This document shows positions 44,433-53,822 of a DNA stretch of 64,000 nucleotides, one piece after another. The first letter of the stretch is position 1. Each line of letters starts with the position of its first letter. The notes under the pieces are model-generated. The model did not search any database and was not told the origin of the DNA. It saw nothing but the letters and a program-made list of their open reading frames with translations. A program made the position numbers and the translations under genes. The DNA is from JBOGNO01 sp050747245. GTDB taxonomy: Bacteria; Acidobacteriota; Terriglobia; Acidiferrales; UBA7541. Location of the stretch: positions 186,001 through 250,000 of the forward strand of contig JBOGNO010000004.1 in the NCBI GenBank assembly GCA_050747245.1. The letters run 5' to 3'.

Positions 44433-44462
44433 TTGACGCGGCCATCGTAAAATCCCTATAAT
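44433..44462 (+). promoter_or_regulatory. argS promoter
   Basis: TTGACG (44433-44438), an 18-bp spacer, then TATAAT (44457-44462). The expected start near 44469 leaves a 5' leader of about 23 nt before the GTG at 44492, with ACGAGGAACC as the ribosome site. Confidence 0.65.
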
Positions 44463-44491
44463 CGCGGGATTCAATTTCGTTACGAGGAACC

Positions 44492-46480
44492 GTGTACAAG
44501 GGCATCGAAGAAAAAATCCGCGAATCGCTCCGCAAGCACATTCGCAAGCATTACCAGCTCGAAATCGAAGTGGTGACCGAGCGACCGCCGCGGGTAGCCA
44601 TGGGCGAGGTCGCCTCGCCGGTCTGCTTCGAGCTCGCCAAGCGCCTGAAGCGAGCTCCGCGCTTGCTTGCCCAGGAGATTTCCAGCGCCATTCGCCTACC
44701 GGAAGGCGTTTTGCGCATTGAAGTCGCCGGCGGCGGCTATCTAAACGCTTACCTCGACCGCGCAGAATTTTTTCACGCTGCGTGCGCCGAGGTGGCTGCC
44801 GCACCCGCGCCCGTCGTCGTAACCAGCTCCAAAGTCATCGTCGAGCACACCAACATCAATCCCAACAAGGCCGCTCATATCGGGCATCTCCGCAATGCCG
44901 TGCTGGGAGACGCGTTCGTCCGTTTGCTGCGACACACCGGACACATCGTGGAGGTACAGAACTATCAGGACAACACGGGTGTCCAAGTAGCCGACGTGGT
45001 GATCGGTTTTCGCTACCTCGAAAAGAAAACGCCCGTTGAAGTTCGCGCGCTCGCCGAGCAGCCGCGATTCGATTATTACTGCTGGGACCTTTACGCCCGC
45101 GTCACGCACTACCTGGAAGAAAATCGGGAACGGGGCGCACTGCGCGGTGAGGTGTTGAAGGGCATCGAATCGGGCGAGGGGCCCGATGCGGAGATCGCCG
45201 AAATTGTTTCGAGCGCGATTGTGCGTTGCCACCTGCGCACCATGGACCGCCTCGGGATTGAATACGACTTATTGCCGCGCGAAAGCGATATTCTCCATCT
45301 GAAATTTTGGGACGCCGCTTTCGAGCAGCTCAAGAAACTCAAAGCGATCTCGCTGGCTTCCAGCGGGAAAAACAAGGGATGTTGGGTGATGCAAGTATCG
45401 AGCGACGAAGAATCCGAAGACGAGGACGACGCCAAGATCATCGTGCGCTCGAACGGCACGGTTACTTACGTGGGAAAGGACATCGCCTATCACCTTTGGA
45501 AATTCGGCCTGCTCGGTAAGGATTTCCATTATCGCCGGTTTCACAAGCATCCGAGCGGGCACGAGGCGTGGATTACTTCGTCAGAAAAAGGTGATAAAGG
45601 CGCGCCTTCGTTCGGTCACGGCACGGAAGTCTTGAACGTAATCGATTCGCGCCAAGCGTATCCGCAGAGAGTTGTTGCTGCGGGACTGCGCGCGCTGGGT
45701 TACGGCGCCGAGGCAGACCGCTCCGTGCATTTCTCTTATGAGATGGTGGCGCTCTCGCGCCGTTGCGCGGCGGAGATGGGATACGAAATTCCTCCGGAAG
45801 ATGCGGCCAAGCCGTACGTAGAAGTCAGCGGCCGCAAAGGACACGGTGTCAAGGCCGATGACCTCCTCGACCGGCTGGAAGCAAATGCGCGGCACGAGGT
45901 GGATGCACGCCATCCGGAAATGCCGGAGACACAGCGAGCGGAAAATGCTCATCGCATCGCGACCGGCGCACTGCGATATTTTCTGCTGAAATTCGCGCGC
46001 GGCACGATCATCGCCTTCGATTTCAACGATGCGCTGAGCTTCGACGGCGAAACTGGCCCATATTGCCTTTATGCCGTGGTCCGCGCCCGCAGCATTTTTC
46101 GAAAACTCGAAGCAGAGCAAGGCGCCGCCAGCACACGCGGCCTCGAAAACGCTGCTGCATTGCCCGGAAAAATATCAACTGAAGTTTTAACGCGATTTCT
46201 CGAAGGCGCAGAGGGAAGCGATTTTTGGGAGCTAATTCTTTTGGCAGGCTCGCTCGATGCGCGCATCGATGCCGCGCTCGCCGCGCAGGAGCCGGCCTTC
46301 ATCGCGAAATATGCGTTCGAACTCGCGCAGCAATTCAATCTTTTCTATCACAAGCATCACATTCTTTCCGAAAAGGATCCCGCGAAGAAATCCTTTCTTC
46401 TCTGCCTCACGTGGTTGGTCGAGAAAAATCTTGTCGGCGCGCTGCGGTTGCTGAGCATTGAATCCCCGGACGAAATGTAG
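44492..46480 (+). CDS. argS: Arginyl-tRNA synthetase
   Basis: A 662-residue class Ia synthetase. An N-terminal Add-1-like domain (VASPVCFELAKRLKRAP) is followed by INPNKAAHIGHLRNAVLGD with the HIGH motif, QDNTGVQVADV, and a C-terminal DALRA anticodon-binding domain (GPYCLYAVVRARSI to the end). The KMSKS loop is replaced by GRKGHGVKADD, as in many ArgS proteins that lack a canonical KMSK. The GTG start follows GAGGAACC. Confidence 0.94.
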   Translation: MYKGIEEKIRESLRKHIRKHYQLEIEVVTERPPRVAMGEVASPVCFELAKRLKRAPRLLAQEISSAIRLPEGVLRIEVAGGGYLNAYLDRAEFFHAACAEVAAAPAPVVVTSSKVIVEHTNINPNKAAHIGHLRNAVLGDAFVRLLRHTGHIVEVQNYQDNTGVQVADVVIGFRYLEKKTPVEVRALAEQPRFDYYCWDLYARVTHYLEENRERGALRGEVLKGIESGEGPDAEIAEIVSSAIVRCHLRTMDRLGIEYDLLPRESDILHLKFWDAAFEQLKKLKAISLASSGKNKGCWVMQVSSDEESEDEDDAKIIVRSNGTVTYVGKDIAYHLWKFGLLGKDFHYRRFHKHPSGHEAWITSSEKGDKGAPSFGHGTEVLNVIDSRQAYPQRVVAAGLRALGYGAEADRSVHFSYEMVALSRRCAAEMGYEIPPEDAAKPYVEVSGRKGHGVKADDLLDRLEANARHEVDARHPEMPETQRAENAHRIATGALRYFLLKFARGTIIAFDFNDALSFDGETGPYCLYAVVRARSIFRKLEAEQGAASTRGLENAAALPGKISTEVLTRFLEGAEGSDFWELILLAGSLDARIDAALAAQEPAFIAKYAFELAQQFNLFYHKHHILSEKDPAKKSFLLCLTWLVEKNLVGALRLLSIESPDEM

Positions 46481-46515
46481 TCGTTTTCTGCAGTGAATTC
46501 CCCGAGGAATCCGAA

Positions 46516-47883
46516 CTATCGCCGATGCAGAACAACGCGAATGCCGTTCTTGGGCCGCAGGGTTACAGTTGGGAAAACCTCCACCGCGTGACTGGGGACA
46601 AGCGCCAGGTGAAACTTCTGCTCGATCATGGCCAGCAAAAGGGTCGCTTCCAGCATCGCAAAGCCCGCACCCACACAGACGCGCGGCCCTCCTCCAAACG
46701 GAAAATAGGCAAAGCGCGGAATTTTACCTGTGCGGACAGGATCTTCGCGCCAGCGCTCAGGATGGAATCGTTCCGGTTCGGGAAAAAACCGCGCGTCGCG
46801 CTGCGTGAGCCATTGCAAGATGAAAATGTTCGTGCCCGCGCGCACGCGGTAGCCGCCAATCTGGCAATCGGCAATCGCTCGCCGGCCAATCCCCCAGGCG
46901 GGTGGGTAGAGCCGCATCGCTTCCTTCAGGGCCATTTCCGTATAACGCAATCGCGGCAAATCTTCAACTGCGGGAATGCGGCCGCCCAGGACCGCTCTTA
47001 ACTCCTCCGTCAGTTTCGCTTCCACGTGCGGGTTCTGAGCCACCAGATAACACGCCCAAGAAAGTGCGATCGCCGTAGTTTCGTGCCCGGCGAGGAATAG
47101 AGTCATCATCTCGTCGCGCAACTGCGCGTCGCTCATCGGGCGGCCTTCCGCATCACGCATGCGAAGAAGCATGTCGAGCAAATCGTTTCGCGATTCCGGT
47201 GAGCTTCGTCTCTCGGCAATAATTCCTTGGATGATGCCGTTCAATTCGCGGACTGCGCGCGCTATACGCCACGTAAACGCCTCGGGAAGGTCAAAGGGAA
47301 TCAGCAGCGCGAGACTGGCCGCGTTCATGAACTCGCCTGTGACAACCTCCATGGCCTCGCCAACTCGCTCAGCGGCGCCGGAGACTTGGGCCCCATAGAG
47401 GCACTGCGCCACGATTTCAAGCGTCACGCGCATCAGGTCTTCGTGGATGTTGTGTTCTTCTTTGTCGCGCCACGAGTCGAGCATGCGGCCAGCGGCTCCC
47501 GTCATCACGGGCACGTAGGACAGAATGTTTTCGTGGCGGAAGGCCGGCTGGATCAATCCGCGTTGCTTCCTCCAGAAATCACCTTCGCTCGTCAGCAAGC
47601 CATGGCCCAGCACGCGAGCCAGGGCGCGATAGTCCGCTGACTTCGTGAAATTTCCCGGATTCGTCACCAGCACGTATTCGATGTCTCGAGGATTCACGAG
47701 CAAGCAGACGGGAAGATAAGCAATCCGGAAAAGGACTACGTCTCCAAACTCCCTTGCGCACCGCGAATAGAATTCCAGCGCGTCGCGGGACAAATCCATT
47801 AGACTGCCCAGCGGAAATCGGCGCTTCGGCCCGGGCGGAAGCGGCAAAGTCATTTTTACCGTAGGTGCGCTAGTCATCACCAT
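46516..47883 (-). CDS. Cytochrome P450
   Basis: A 455-residue heme monooxygenase. The I-helix oxygen-activation motif AGHETTA, the K-helix ExxR (ALKEAMRLYPP) and the heme loop FGGGPRVCVG, with proximal Cys403, are all present, as is the N-terminal Pro-rich LPPGPKRRFPLGS. The overall look resembles the bacterial CYP110/eukaryote-like group acting on fatty acids or hydrophobic substrates. No ferredoxin or reductase gene is adjacent. It lies 93 bp downstream of pepA on the same strand. Confidence 0.92.
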   Translation of the reverse strand: MVMTSAPTVKMTLPLPPGPKRRFPLGSLMDLSRDALEFYSRCAREFGDVVLFRIAYLPVCLLVNPRDIEYVLVTNPGNFTKSADYRALARVLGHGLLTSEGDFWRKQRGLIQPAFRHENILSYVPVMTGAAGRMLDSWRDKEEHNIHEDLMRVTLEIVAQCLYGAQVSGAAERVGEAMEVVTGEFMNAASLALLIPFDLPEAFTWRIARAVRELNGIIQGIIAERRSSPESRNDLLDMLLRMRDAEGRPMSDAQLRDEMMTLFLAGHETTAIALSWACYLVAQNPHVEAKLTEELRAVLGGRIPAVEDLPRLRYTEMALKEAMRLYPPAWGIGRRAIADCQIGGYRVRAGTNIFILQWLTQRDARFFPEPERFHPERWREDPVRTGKIPRFAYFPFGGGPRVCVGAGFAMLEATLLLAMIEQKFHLALVPSHAVEVFPTVTLRPKNGIRVVLHRR

Positions 47884-47976
47884 GTGCGATTCATTTTAAC
47901 CCTGGTGGCAGGTCGGTATCGCAAGATAGCCGCGACGCGCAGAGATTCTTCTCAGCACGGTCCAGCGAGCACAATT

Positions 47977-49467
47977 CTACATCTTCATAGCAAAATCAAT
48001 GATAGTGCGGATAGCAATGCCTGTGGGCCCTTTCGCCGACCACGGGCGGCCTTCGTCGTGCCAGCAAGTCGAGGCAATATCGAGATGCACCCACGGAGTA
48101 TCTTCGACAAATTCCTTGAGAAACCACGCCGCCGTGATTGCGCCTCCGCCTTTTCCACTGCCGGTATTACGAATGTCAGCGATCGAGCTCTTGATCATCT
48201 CTTCGTACTCGTCGTCGATGGGCATCGGCCACATTTTTTCGCCCACAGCTCGCGCGCTTTCAAGGAAACGGTCCAGGTATTCGCGCGGAGTTCCGAATGC
48301 ACCCACATGCACGTTGGCGAGAGCGACCTCAATCGCGCCAGTGAGCGTGGCCGCATCAACCAAATGAGTGCATCCCAGCTTTTTCGCGTACCAGATTCCG
48401 TCCGCGAGGACCAATCGTCCCTCCGCGTCGGTGTTTATTACCTCTATGGATTTTCCCGAAGCAGCGAATTGCACGTCTCCGGGCTTCTGCGCTTTTCCTC
48501 CGGGCATATTTTCCGAGGAAGGAACAACGGCGATTACCGGCACGCACGGCTTGAGCTGGGCAATGGCGCGCATCGCTCCAAGCATCGTTCCTCCGCCGCC
48601 CATGTCATATTTCATTTTTTCCATATTGTTGGCGGGCTTGATGGAGATTCCGCCAGTGTCGAACGTGATCGCTTTGCCCACCAGGCCCAGCACCGGGCCG
48701 CCGCGCTTCGCCTCCGCGGGGGTGTATTGAAGCACGATCAGGCGCGGCGGCTCAGCGCTGCCCTGCGCCACGCCCAGCAACGCGCCCATTTTCAATTCCG
48801 CCATGCGCCGCTCGTCGAGAATGTCCACGGCCAGGCCGGTTTCTTTGGCCATTGCTTCCGCGCGACCGGCCAGAATTCGCGGAGTCAAATAGTTCGAAGG
48901 CTCATTGATCAGGTCGCGCGCCCAATTCTCCGATTCTCCAATGATTCGTCCGCGCTCCATCGCGCTTTTCACATCCATCTGCGGCGCGCCTTGCCAGCCA
49001 GCTAGCAGCACGGATTCCGTCTCGCGATGATTCTTCTTCTCCGAACGATACTTATCCGATTCGTAGTCCGCTTCGTAAAGCCCTTCCACAACGGCTTGTG
49101 CCGAAGCGGCGTCGAGTTCGTTTTCCCTCGCCAGGAATGCTAGGCTTTTGACGCTGCGCGATTTCAGGTACCGCAGCCCAGCCCCGGCCACGCGGCGCAG
49201 TTCGGTGCGCGAGAATTTCTCCGGCTTCCCGGCCCCGACGAAAAGCAACTTCTGCGCCGCAAGCCCCGCGGGAAAATGAATCAGCACCATCTCAAATGCC
49301 TTGCCCGTCAATTCTCCGGAAGCCGCAAGCTGCGCGAGCTTCCCTCCCATCGCCCGATCGATCTCCGCGAGGACCCCTTCGATGCGGCTCTCCTTTTCGA
49401 AGACATAGGTTGCCAGGGCTTCCGTTTCGAGAGAGGAGTACGGCTGGTTTTCTAATTGAATTTTCAT
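47977..49467 (-). CDS. pepA: Leucyl aminopeptidase (M17)
   Basis: A 496-residue cytosolic aminopeptidase. The M17 dinuclear metal site is complete: GKAITFDTGGISIKP (catalytic Lys and Asp ligand), MKYDMGGGG (Asp ligand) and NTDAEGRLVLADG (Asp, Glu ligands and catalytic Arg). It removes N-terminal residues from peptides, and in some bacteria PepA also binds DNA in site-specific recombination and regulation. It sits 38 bp downstream of smpB on the same strand. Confidence 0.95.
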   Translation of the reverse strand: MKIQLENQPYSSLETEALATYVFEKESRIEGVLAEIDRAMGGKLAQLAASGELTGKAFEMVLIHFPAGLAAQKLLFVGAGKPEKFSRTELRRVAGAGLRYLKSRSVKSLAFLARENELDAASAQAVVEGLYEADYESDKYRSEKKNHRETESVLLAGWQGAPQMDVKSAMERGRIIGESENWARDLINEPSNYLTPRILAGRAEAMAKETGLAVDILDERRMAELKMGALLGVAQGSAEPPRLIVLQYTPAEAKRGGPVLGLVGKAITFDTGGISIKPANNMEKMKYDMGGGGTMLGAMRAIAQLKPCVPVIAVVPSSENMPGGKAQKPGDVQFAASGKSIEVINTDAEGRLVLADGIWYAKKLGCTHLVDAATLTGAIEVALANVHVGAFGTPREYLDRFLESARAVGEKMWPMPIDDEYEEMIKSSIADIRNTGSGKGGGAITAAWFLKEFVEDTPWVHLDIASTCWHDEGRPWSAKGPTGIAIRTIIDFAMKM

Positions 49468-49505
49468 GTCGTCTAGTATTCTCCGTTTTTATTCTTCGAG
49501 ATGAT

Positions 49506-49991
49506 TTATCTGTGGCGATATTTGTACATCGCTTCTTTCACTTCGTGTTTGGCCTCCTTTTCTCGTTCGGCCAGACGACGGTCGTGAAATTTTTTCCCGC
49601 GCGCCAGTGCCAGTTCGCACTTGATGCGCCCGTTCAGCAGATAAATCCGCAGCGGCACCAGCGTCAGCCCTTTTTGCGCGATCTGGCCGGCGAGCCGGTC
49701 GATTTCCCGGCGGTGAAACAGCAACTTGCGAGTCCGCAACGGGGCGTGATTGTAGGGGCCCCCCGGCTGATATTCCGGGATGTGCAAATTCACCAGCCAG
49801 AGTTCTCCGCGGCGGAATTCTGCGTAAGCCTCCCGCAGCGACGCTTTCCCTTCGCGCAAGGATTTTACTTCCGTTCCTTGCAACACCAAGCCTGCTTCAA
49901 ACATCTCAAGCAAATGGTAGTTATAGGAAGCGGCGCGATTCTGCGCGATCAGTTTGGCAGCGGGTTCCTGTTTTTTCGATGCTGGTTTCAC
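49506..49991 (-). CDS. smpB: SsrA-binding protein SmpB
   Basis: A 161-residue trans-translation factor. AQNRAASYNYHLLEMFEAGL, LQGTEVKSLREGKASLREAY and KGLTLVPLRIYLLNGRIKCEL are the conserved OB-fold blocks, and the basic C-terminal tail (GKKFHDRRLAEREKEAKHE) enters the decoding centre. It binds tmRNA to rescue stalled ribosomes. The start is GTG at 49991. No tmRNA gene is seen beside it. Confidence 0.95.
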   Translation of the reverse strand: MKPASKKQEPAAKLIAQNRAASYNYHLLEMFEAGLVLQGTEVKSLREGKASLREAYAEFRRGELWLVNLHIPEYQPGGPYNHAPLRTRKLLFHRREIDRLAGQIAQKGLTLVPLRIYLLNGRIKCELALARGKKFHDRRLAEREKEAKHEVKEAMYKYRHR

Positions 49992-50090
49992 CGCCGCTTA
50001 TCATATCCGCCCGTTGCTTGATGGAGCAAGCGAACGCGCTTGCTCCCGTTCCGTGGAGATGTTAGACTTTTGCAGTTCAGCCCTAGCCTT

Positions 50091-50096
50091 CGGAGG
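50091..50096 (+). promoter_or_regulatory. Ribosome-binding site that fixes the secretin start
   Basis: CGGAGG followed six bases later by TTG at 50103, in frame. This start gives a short classical lipoprotein signal peptide, whereas the upstream in-frame TTG at 50040 has no ribosome site and adds 21 unlikely residues. Confidence 0.6.
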
Positions 50097-50102
50097 CCCA
50101 TA

Positions 50103-52508
50103 TTGCGCCGGTTTTTGGGTTTGTCTCTCCTTTCCGCATCCGTTCTGCTCCTGACGGGATGCCCCAAAGGCAATCAAGACTACAACCTCGCGAAGAAGGC
50201 TGAGAACGTACAGGACTACGATTCGGCCCTCGAGTACTACACCAAAGCCCTTAAGCAAGATCCCACGAACATCGAATACAGGCTCCGCGCCGAACATCTA
50301 CGCTTTGTAGCCGGCCAATATCATGCCGAGGAGGGCGAGAAAGCGTTGAAATCAGGTGACTTACAGCTAGCCGTCGCGGAATTCCAAAAAGCCCGCGCGA
50401 TCGATCCTTCCAACGCCATGGCCGATCAGGAAGGACAGAAGGCCATGGATGCCCTGGCGGCTCAGCAATCTCCCGGGCAACCCAAGCCTGAACCGACGGT
50501 TCCGCCAGGATCCTCGGAGCTCGAAACGGGCCCGCCCGAGCTCAAACCTCTCTCGCGCGAGCCCATCAACATCAAAATGATAAACGATGCAAAAATTGTT
50601 TATCAGACCATCGCGCAGCTCGCCGGCCTGAGCGTGATTTTCGACCCGGATTTTACTTCGCGGCGCATCAGCATCGAATTGCCGAATGTCACCCTCGAAC
50701 AGGCTCTTGACGCTGTTTCCATCGAGAGCAAAGCGTTCTGGAAGCCGGTTACCAGCGGCATCATCCTCGTTGCCCCGGACCAAACTCAGAAGCGCAAGGA
50801 CCTCGAGGATGAAGTCGTGAAGACTTTCTATCTTTCCAACACGCTTACCGCTCAGGATTTGACCGAAATCGTTAGCGGCCTGCGACAGGTGCTCAACTTG
50901 ACGCACCTTCAGCAGGTGAACGCGCAGAACGCCATCATCATCCGCGATACTCCCGACAAAATCGCGCTCTGCGGAAGAGTTATCTCCGCCTTGGACAAAG
51001 CTAAACCTGAGGTGCTTTTGCACGTGCAGGTTCTCGAAGTCAGCACGGATCGCGCCCGCCAGTTGGGCATCCAGCCGGGAACCAGCGCCGTCGTGCAGTT
51101 TACTCCGCGCACGGCACTACAGCCCAGCACAAGTGGCTCTTCGAGCTCAAGCTCCAGCTCGACGACCACCACTTCCACGCCGCAGGTGACCCTGAATAAT
51201 TTGAAGCACCTGCGACTCTCCGACTACAGCATTACGCTTCCTGGCGCGGCGGTGACCGCCCTGCTCACCGACAGCGCCACCAGAATCATTCAGGATCCAG
51301 AACTCCGCGTCAGCGATGGCGTGGCTGCCAAGCTGCGCATCGGTGACCGTATTCCCATCGCCACAGGCAGCTTTCAAGCCGGCGTCGGCGTCGGCGCCGT
51401 GGGCACCGCCGGGCTGGTGAACCCCCTTGTCAACACTCAATTCACCTATCAAGATATCGGCGTGAACATCGACGTCACTCCCCGCGTGCACCCCGAAGGC
51501 GACGTCAGCCTCAAATTGAAGGTTGAGATCTCTTCCCTCAATGGTACGCGCAACATCGGTGGCATCGATCAGCCCGTTTTTGCGCAGCGCACGGAGGACG
51601 GCGAAATTCGCCTTAAGGATGGTGAAATCAGCATTCTTGGCGGCCTCATGCAGCGCACGGAAACAAATTCCGTCAACGGCTGGCCCGGACTCGCTCAAAT
51701 TCCTTTTTTCCGTTATTTCTTCTCCAAAGACGACAAGGAAATTCAGGAAGATGAAGTCCTGATTGTCATCACACCGCATGTCTTGCGCATGCCCGGATTC
51801 ACTGCGGAAGATTTGCGCAGCATTGCTGCGGGCACGGACACAGACATTCGCGTCTTCCGCGAGGAAAATGGCGCCGCAGCTCCACCCCCGCCCCTACCGC
51901 CGGCGCAACAGCCGGCTCCTTCACAGCCGCCGTCGAATGAATCCGCTGGACAGCCGTCCGCTGTCGCACCCGTTGTATCCGCGCCCGCGACCACTCCGCC
52001 TGCTACTTCGCCTCAACAGCAACCAGGCTCCGTGTCCCAGGCGATTGTCGCCGGGAGCCAGCCCTCCGTTCCTGCGCAAAGCCCCGCCGCCGCGGGGCCG
52101 GATTTGCGCTTCGATCCCGCGAGCCTAACGATGAGTGCCGGCGAAACGAAAACCATCGGCTTGTCGGCGGAAAATGTTCAGGATCTTTTTTCCATCCCAA
52201 TCCTTCTGCAGTACAACCCCGCTGTGATCCAAATCGAAGAGGTGCGCAACGGGGGGTTCCTCTCCGGCGGCACGCAGGAAATCGCCATCGTCCAGCGCGT
52301 GGATCAACAGCACGGTCAGGCCATCATTTCCGCCACGCGACAACCGAACACGCCCGGAATTAATGGCACCGGCACACTCTTTGGCCTCATCGTTCGAGCC
52401 GTGGGACCGGGTGTGAGCACGATTCAGATTCTTCAGGTGAATGCCCGAAGCTCGCAGCAGAAACCCATTCCCCTTGCCGCTGGGACAGTTACGATTCAGG
52501 TGCAGTAG
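50103..52508 (+). CDS. Lipoprotein secretin (GspD/PilQ-like) with C-terminal cohesin-like domain
   Basis: An 801-residue outer-membrane secretin. The lipobox LLLTGC gives lipidated Cys20. A TPR-like region (about 25-105, DYDSALEYYTKALKQDP) is followed by an STN/N-domain (IAQLAGLSVIFDPDF), secretin N-domains, and the secretin barrel with VSDGVAAKLRIGDRIPI, DIGVNIDVTPRVHPEGDVSLK and LGGLMQRTE. After a Pro/Gln/Ser-rich linker, the last 130 residues (FDPASLTMSAGETKTI onward) look like a cohesin domain, an adhesion fold. It heads a cluster with two pseudopilins, so a type II secretion or pilus-like machine is likely; the ATPase and inner-membrane genes are elsewhere. Confidence 0.9.
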   Translation: MRRFLGLSLLSASVLLLTGCPKGNQDYNLAKKAENVQDYDSALEYYTKALKQDPTNIEYRLRAEHLRFVAGQYHAEEGEKALKSGDLQLAVAEFQKARAIDPSNAMADQEGQKAMDALAAQQSPGQPKPEPTVPPGSSELETGPPELKPLSREPINIKMINDAKIVYQTIAQLAGLSVIFDPDFTSRRISIELPNVTLEQALDAVSIESKAFWKPVTSGIILVAPDQTQKRKDLEDEVVKTFYLSNTLTAQDLTEIVSGLRQVLNLTHLQQVNAQNAIIIRDTPDKIALCGRVISALDKAKPEVLLHVQVLEVSTDRARQLGIQPGTSAVVQFTPRTALQPSTSGSSSSSSSSTTTTSTPQVTLNNLKHLRLSDYSITLPGAAVTALLTDSATRIIQDPELRVSDGVAAKLRIGDRIPIATGSFQAGVGVGAVGTAGLVNPLVNTQFTYQDIGVNIDVTPRVHPEGDVSLKLKVEISSLNGTRNIGGIDQPVFAQRTEDGEIRLKDGEISILGGLMQRTETNSVNGWPGLAQIPFFRYFFSKDDKEIQEDEVLIVITPHVLRMPGFTAEDLRSIAAGTDTDIRVFREENGAAAPPPPLPPAQQPAPSQPPSNESAGQPSAVAPVVSAPATTPPATSPQQQPGSVSQAIVAGSQPSVPAQSPAAAGPDLRFDPASLTMSAGETKTIGLSAENVQDLFSIPILLQYNPAVIQIEEVRNGGFLSGGTQEIAIVQRVDQQHGQAIISATRQPNTPGINGTGTLFGLIVRAVGPGVSTIQILQVNARSSQQKPIPLAAGTVTIQVQ

Positions 52509-52511
52509 CCC

Positions 52512-53009
52512 ATGAGTTCTCACCGCAATTCCATCATTCCCGTCCGCTCAGGGGATTTGCGCCACACGGGGATGACGCTGCTTGAGTTGATCATCGCCGT
52601 GAGCATCATAATGATTCTGGCGAGCGTGGCGCTTCCCGCGGCGCGCTTCTCGGTAAAACGAAAAAAAGAAGCGCAACTGCGCGCCGACTTAATCGAAATC
52701 CGCACGGCTATTGATCGTTACAAGGACGCCGCAGACAAAAATCAAATTCAGGTGCAGGCCGGCACCGAAGGATATCCGCCCGACTTGCAAACCCTGGTGA
52801 ACGGTGTGCAACTCGCGGGCGCTCCCGATCGTCACGTACGCTTCTTGCGCCGCCTTCCCATTGACCCCTTCACCGGAGCGGCCGATTGGGGAATGCGCTC
52901 CGTTCAGGATGATCCGGATGCTCGCTCGTGGGGAGGCCAGGATGTCTTCGATGTGTATTCGAATTCCCAGGGCGCCGCGCTCGACGGAACGAAATACTGG
53001 GACTGGTGA
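52512..53009 (+). CDS. Type II secretion/type IV pilus-like pseudopilin (GspG-like)
   Basis: A 165-residue prepilin. A short leader ending in Gly precedes MTLLELIIAVSIIMILASVA, the hydrophobic helix with Glu at position 5 after the processing site; Met replaces the usual Phe at +1. The C-terminal part has the GspG-type pattern LPIDPFTGAADWGM and ends DGTKYWDW. It begins 3 bp after the secretin stop, so the two are translationally linked. Confidence 0.88.
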   Translation: MSSHRNSIIPVRSGDLRHTGMTLLELIIAVSIIMILASVALPAARFSVKRKKEAQLRADLIEIRTAIDRYKDAADKNQIQVQAGTEGYPPDLQTLVNGVQLAGAPDRHVRFLRRLPIDPFTGAADWGMRSVQDDPDARSWGGQDVFDVYSNSQGAALDGTKYWDW

Positions 53010-53013
53010 AATC

Positions 53014-53484
53014 ATGCCGAGCATGAACAGGTTCGGAAATCTTCAACGTATGTGCGCTAGTGCCTTTCGCGCCTATCGCGCTCAGCGTTCCCGCTTTTCT
53101 CTTGCGGAGCGTGGCTTCACCCTGCTCGAATTGATGATCGTCATCACCATCATCATGATTCTCCTGGCCATCGCAGGCGGCCGCTACGAGAAATCAGTCA
53201 CCAACGCCAAGGAAGCGGCCCTAAGGCAGGATCTTTCCGTCATGCGCAACGCCATCGATCAATTTACCCTTGATAAACAGGCTGCCCCGCAATCCCTTGA
53301 GGATCTTACGAGCGCTGGATATCTCCGCGCGATTCCTGTGGATCCCATCACCAAGCAGGCCGACTGGACAACCGACAGCTGTGACACGCTCAGCAGTCCT
53401 GATCAGACCATCACCGGAATCTGCGATGTTCACAGCCCTTCTCCGCTCACGGGCCTCGACGGCACTCAGTACAGCTCGTGGTAG
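53014..53484 (+). CDS. Second pseudopilin (GspG-like)
   Basis: A 156-residue prepilin with a long positively charged leader (about 33 residues) ending ERG, then FTLLELMIVITIIMILLAIA with Glu at +5. The C-terminal body has LRQDLSVMRNAIDQFTLDK and AIPVDPITKQADW, the same arrangement as the upstream pseudopilin, which suggests tandem duplication. I chose the ATG at 53014, 4 bp after the upstream stop; an upstream start would overlap heavily. An initiator tRNA follows. Confidence 0.88.
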   Translation: MPSMNRFGNLQRMCASAFRAYRAQRSRFSLAERGFTLLELMIVITIIMILLAIAGGRYEKSVTNAKEAALRQDLSVMRNAIDQFTLDKQAAPQSLEDLTSAGYLRAIPVDPITKQADWTTDSCDTLSSPDQTITGICDVHSPSPLTGLDGTQYSSW

Positions 53485-53623
53485 TGCTCCTTCCCCTGTA
53501 TTTTTGAGGTCGCTCGTGGCGGACGAGGAATCTCCAACCGATGAACACCTTTCGCGCTGCCTCGCTCTCTTATTGGCCGCTCCCCGCGTTTGATTAATCG
53601 CTTCGCTTCCGCTATCATGTTTC

Positions 53624-53700
<77 letters not shown>

Positions 53701-53822
53701 CTCTTTCCTTTGATGTCCCTCATCTCGAATAAGCCATGCGCCAACTATGGCCTATCGGCCGCTGGGGCATGCAGTACAAACGCACTCTTAGTCGGCCAGA
53801 GCAGACCACCGCTGCTGCCGGT

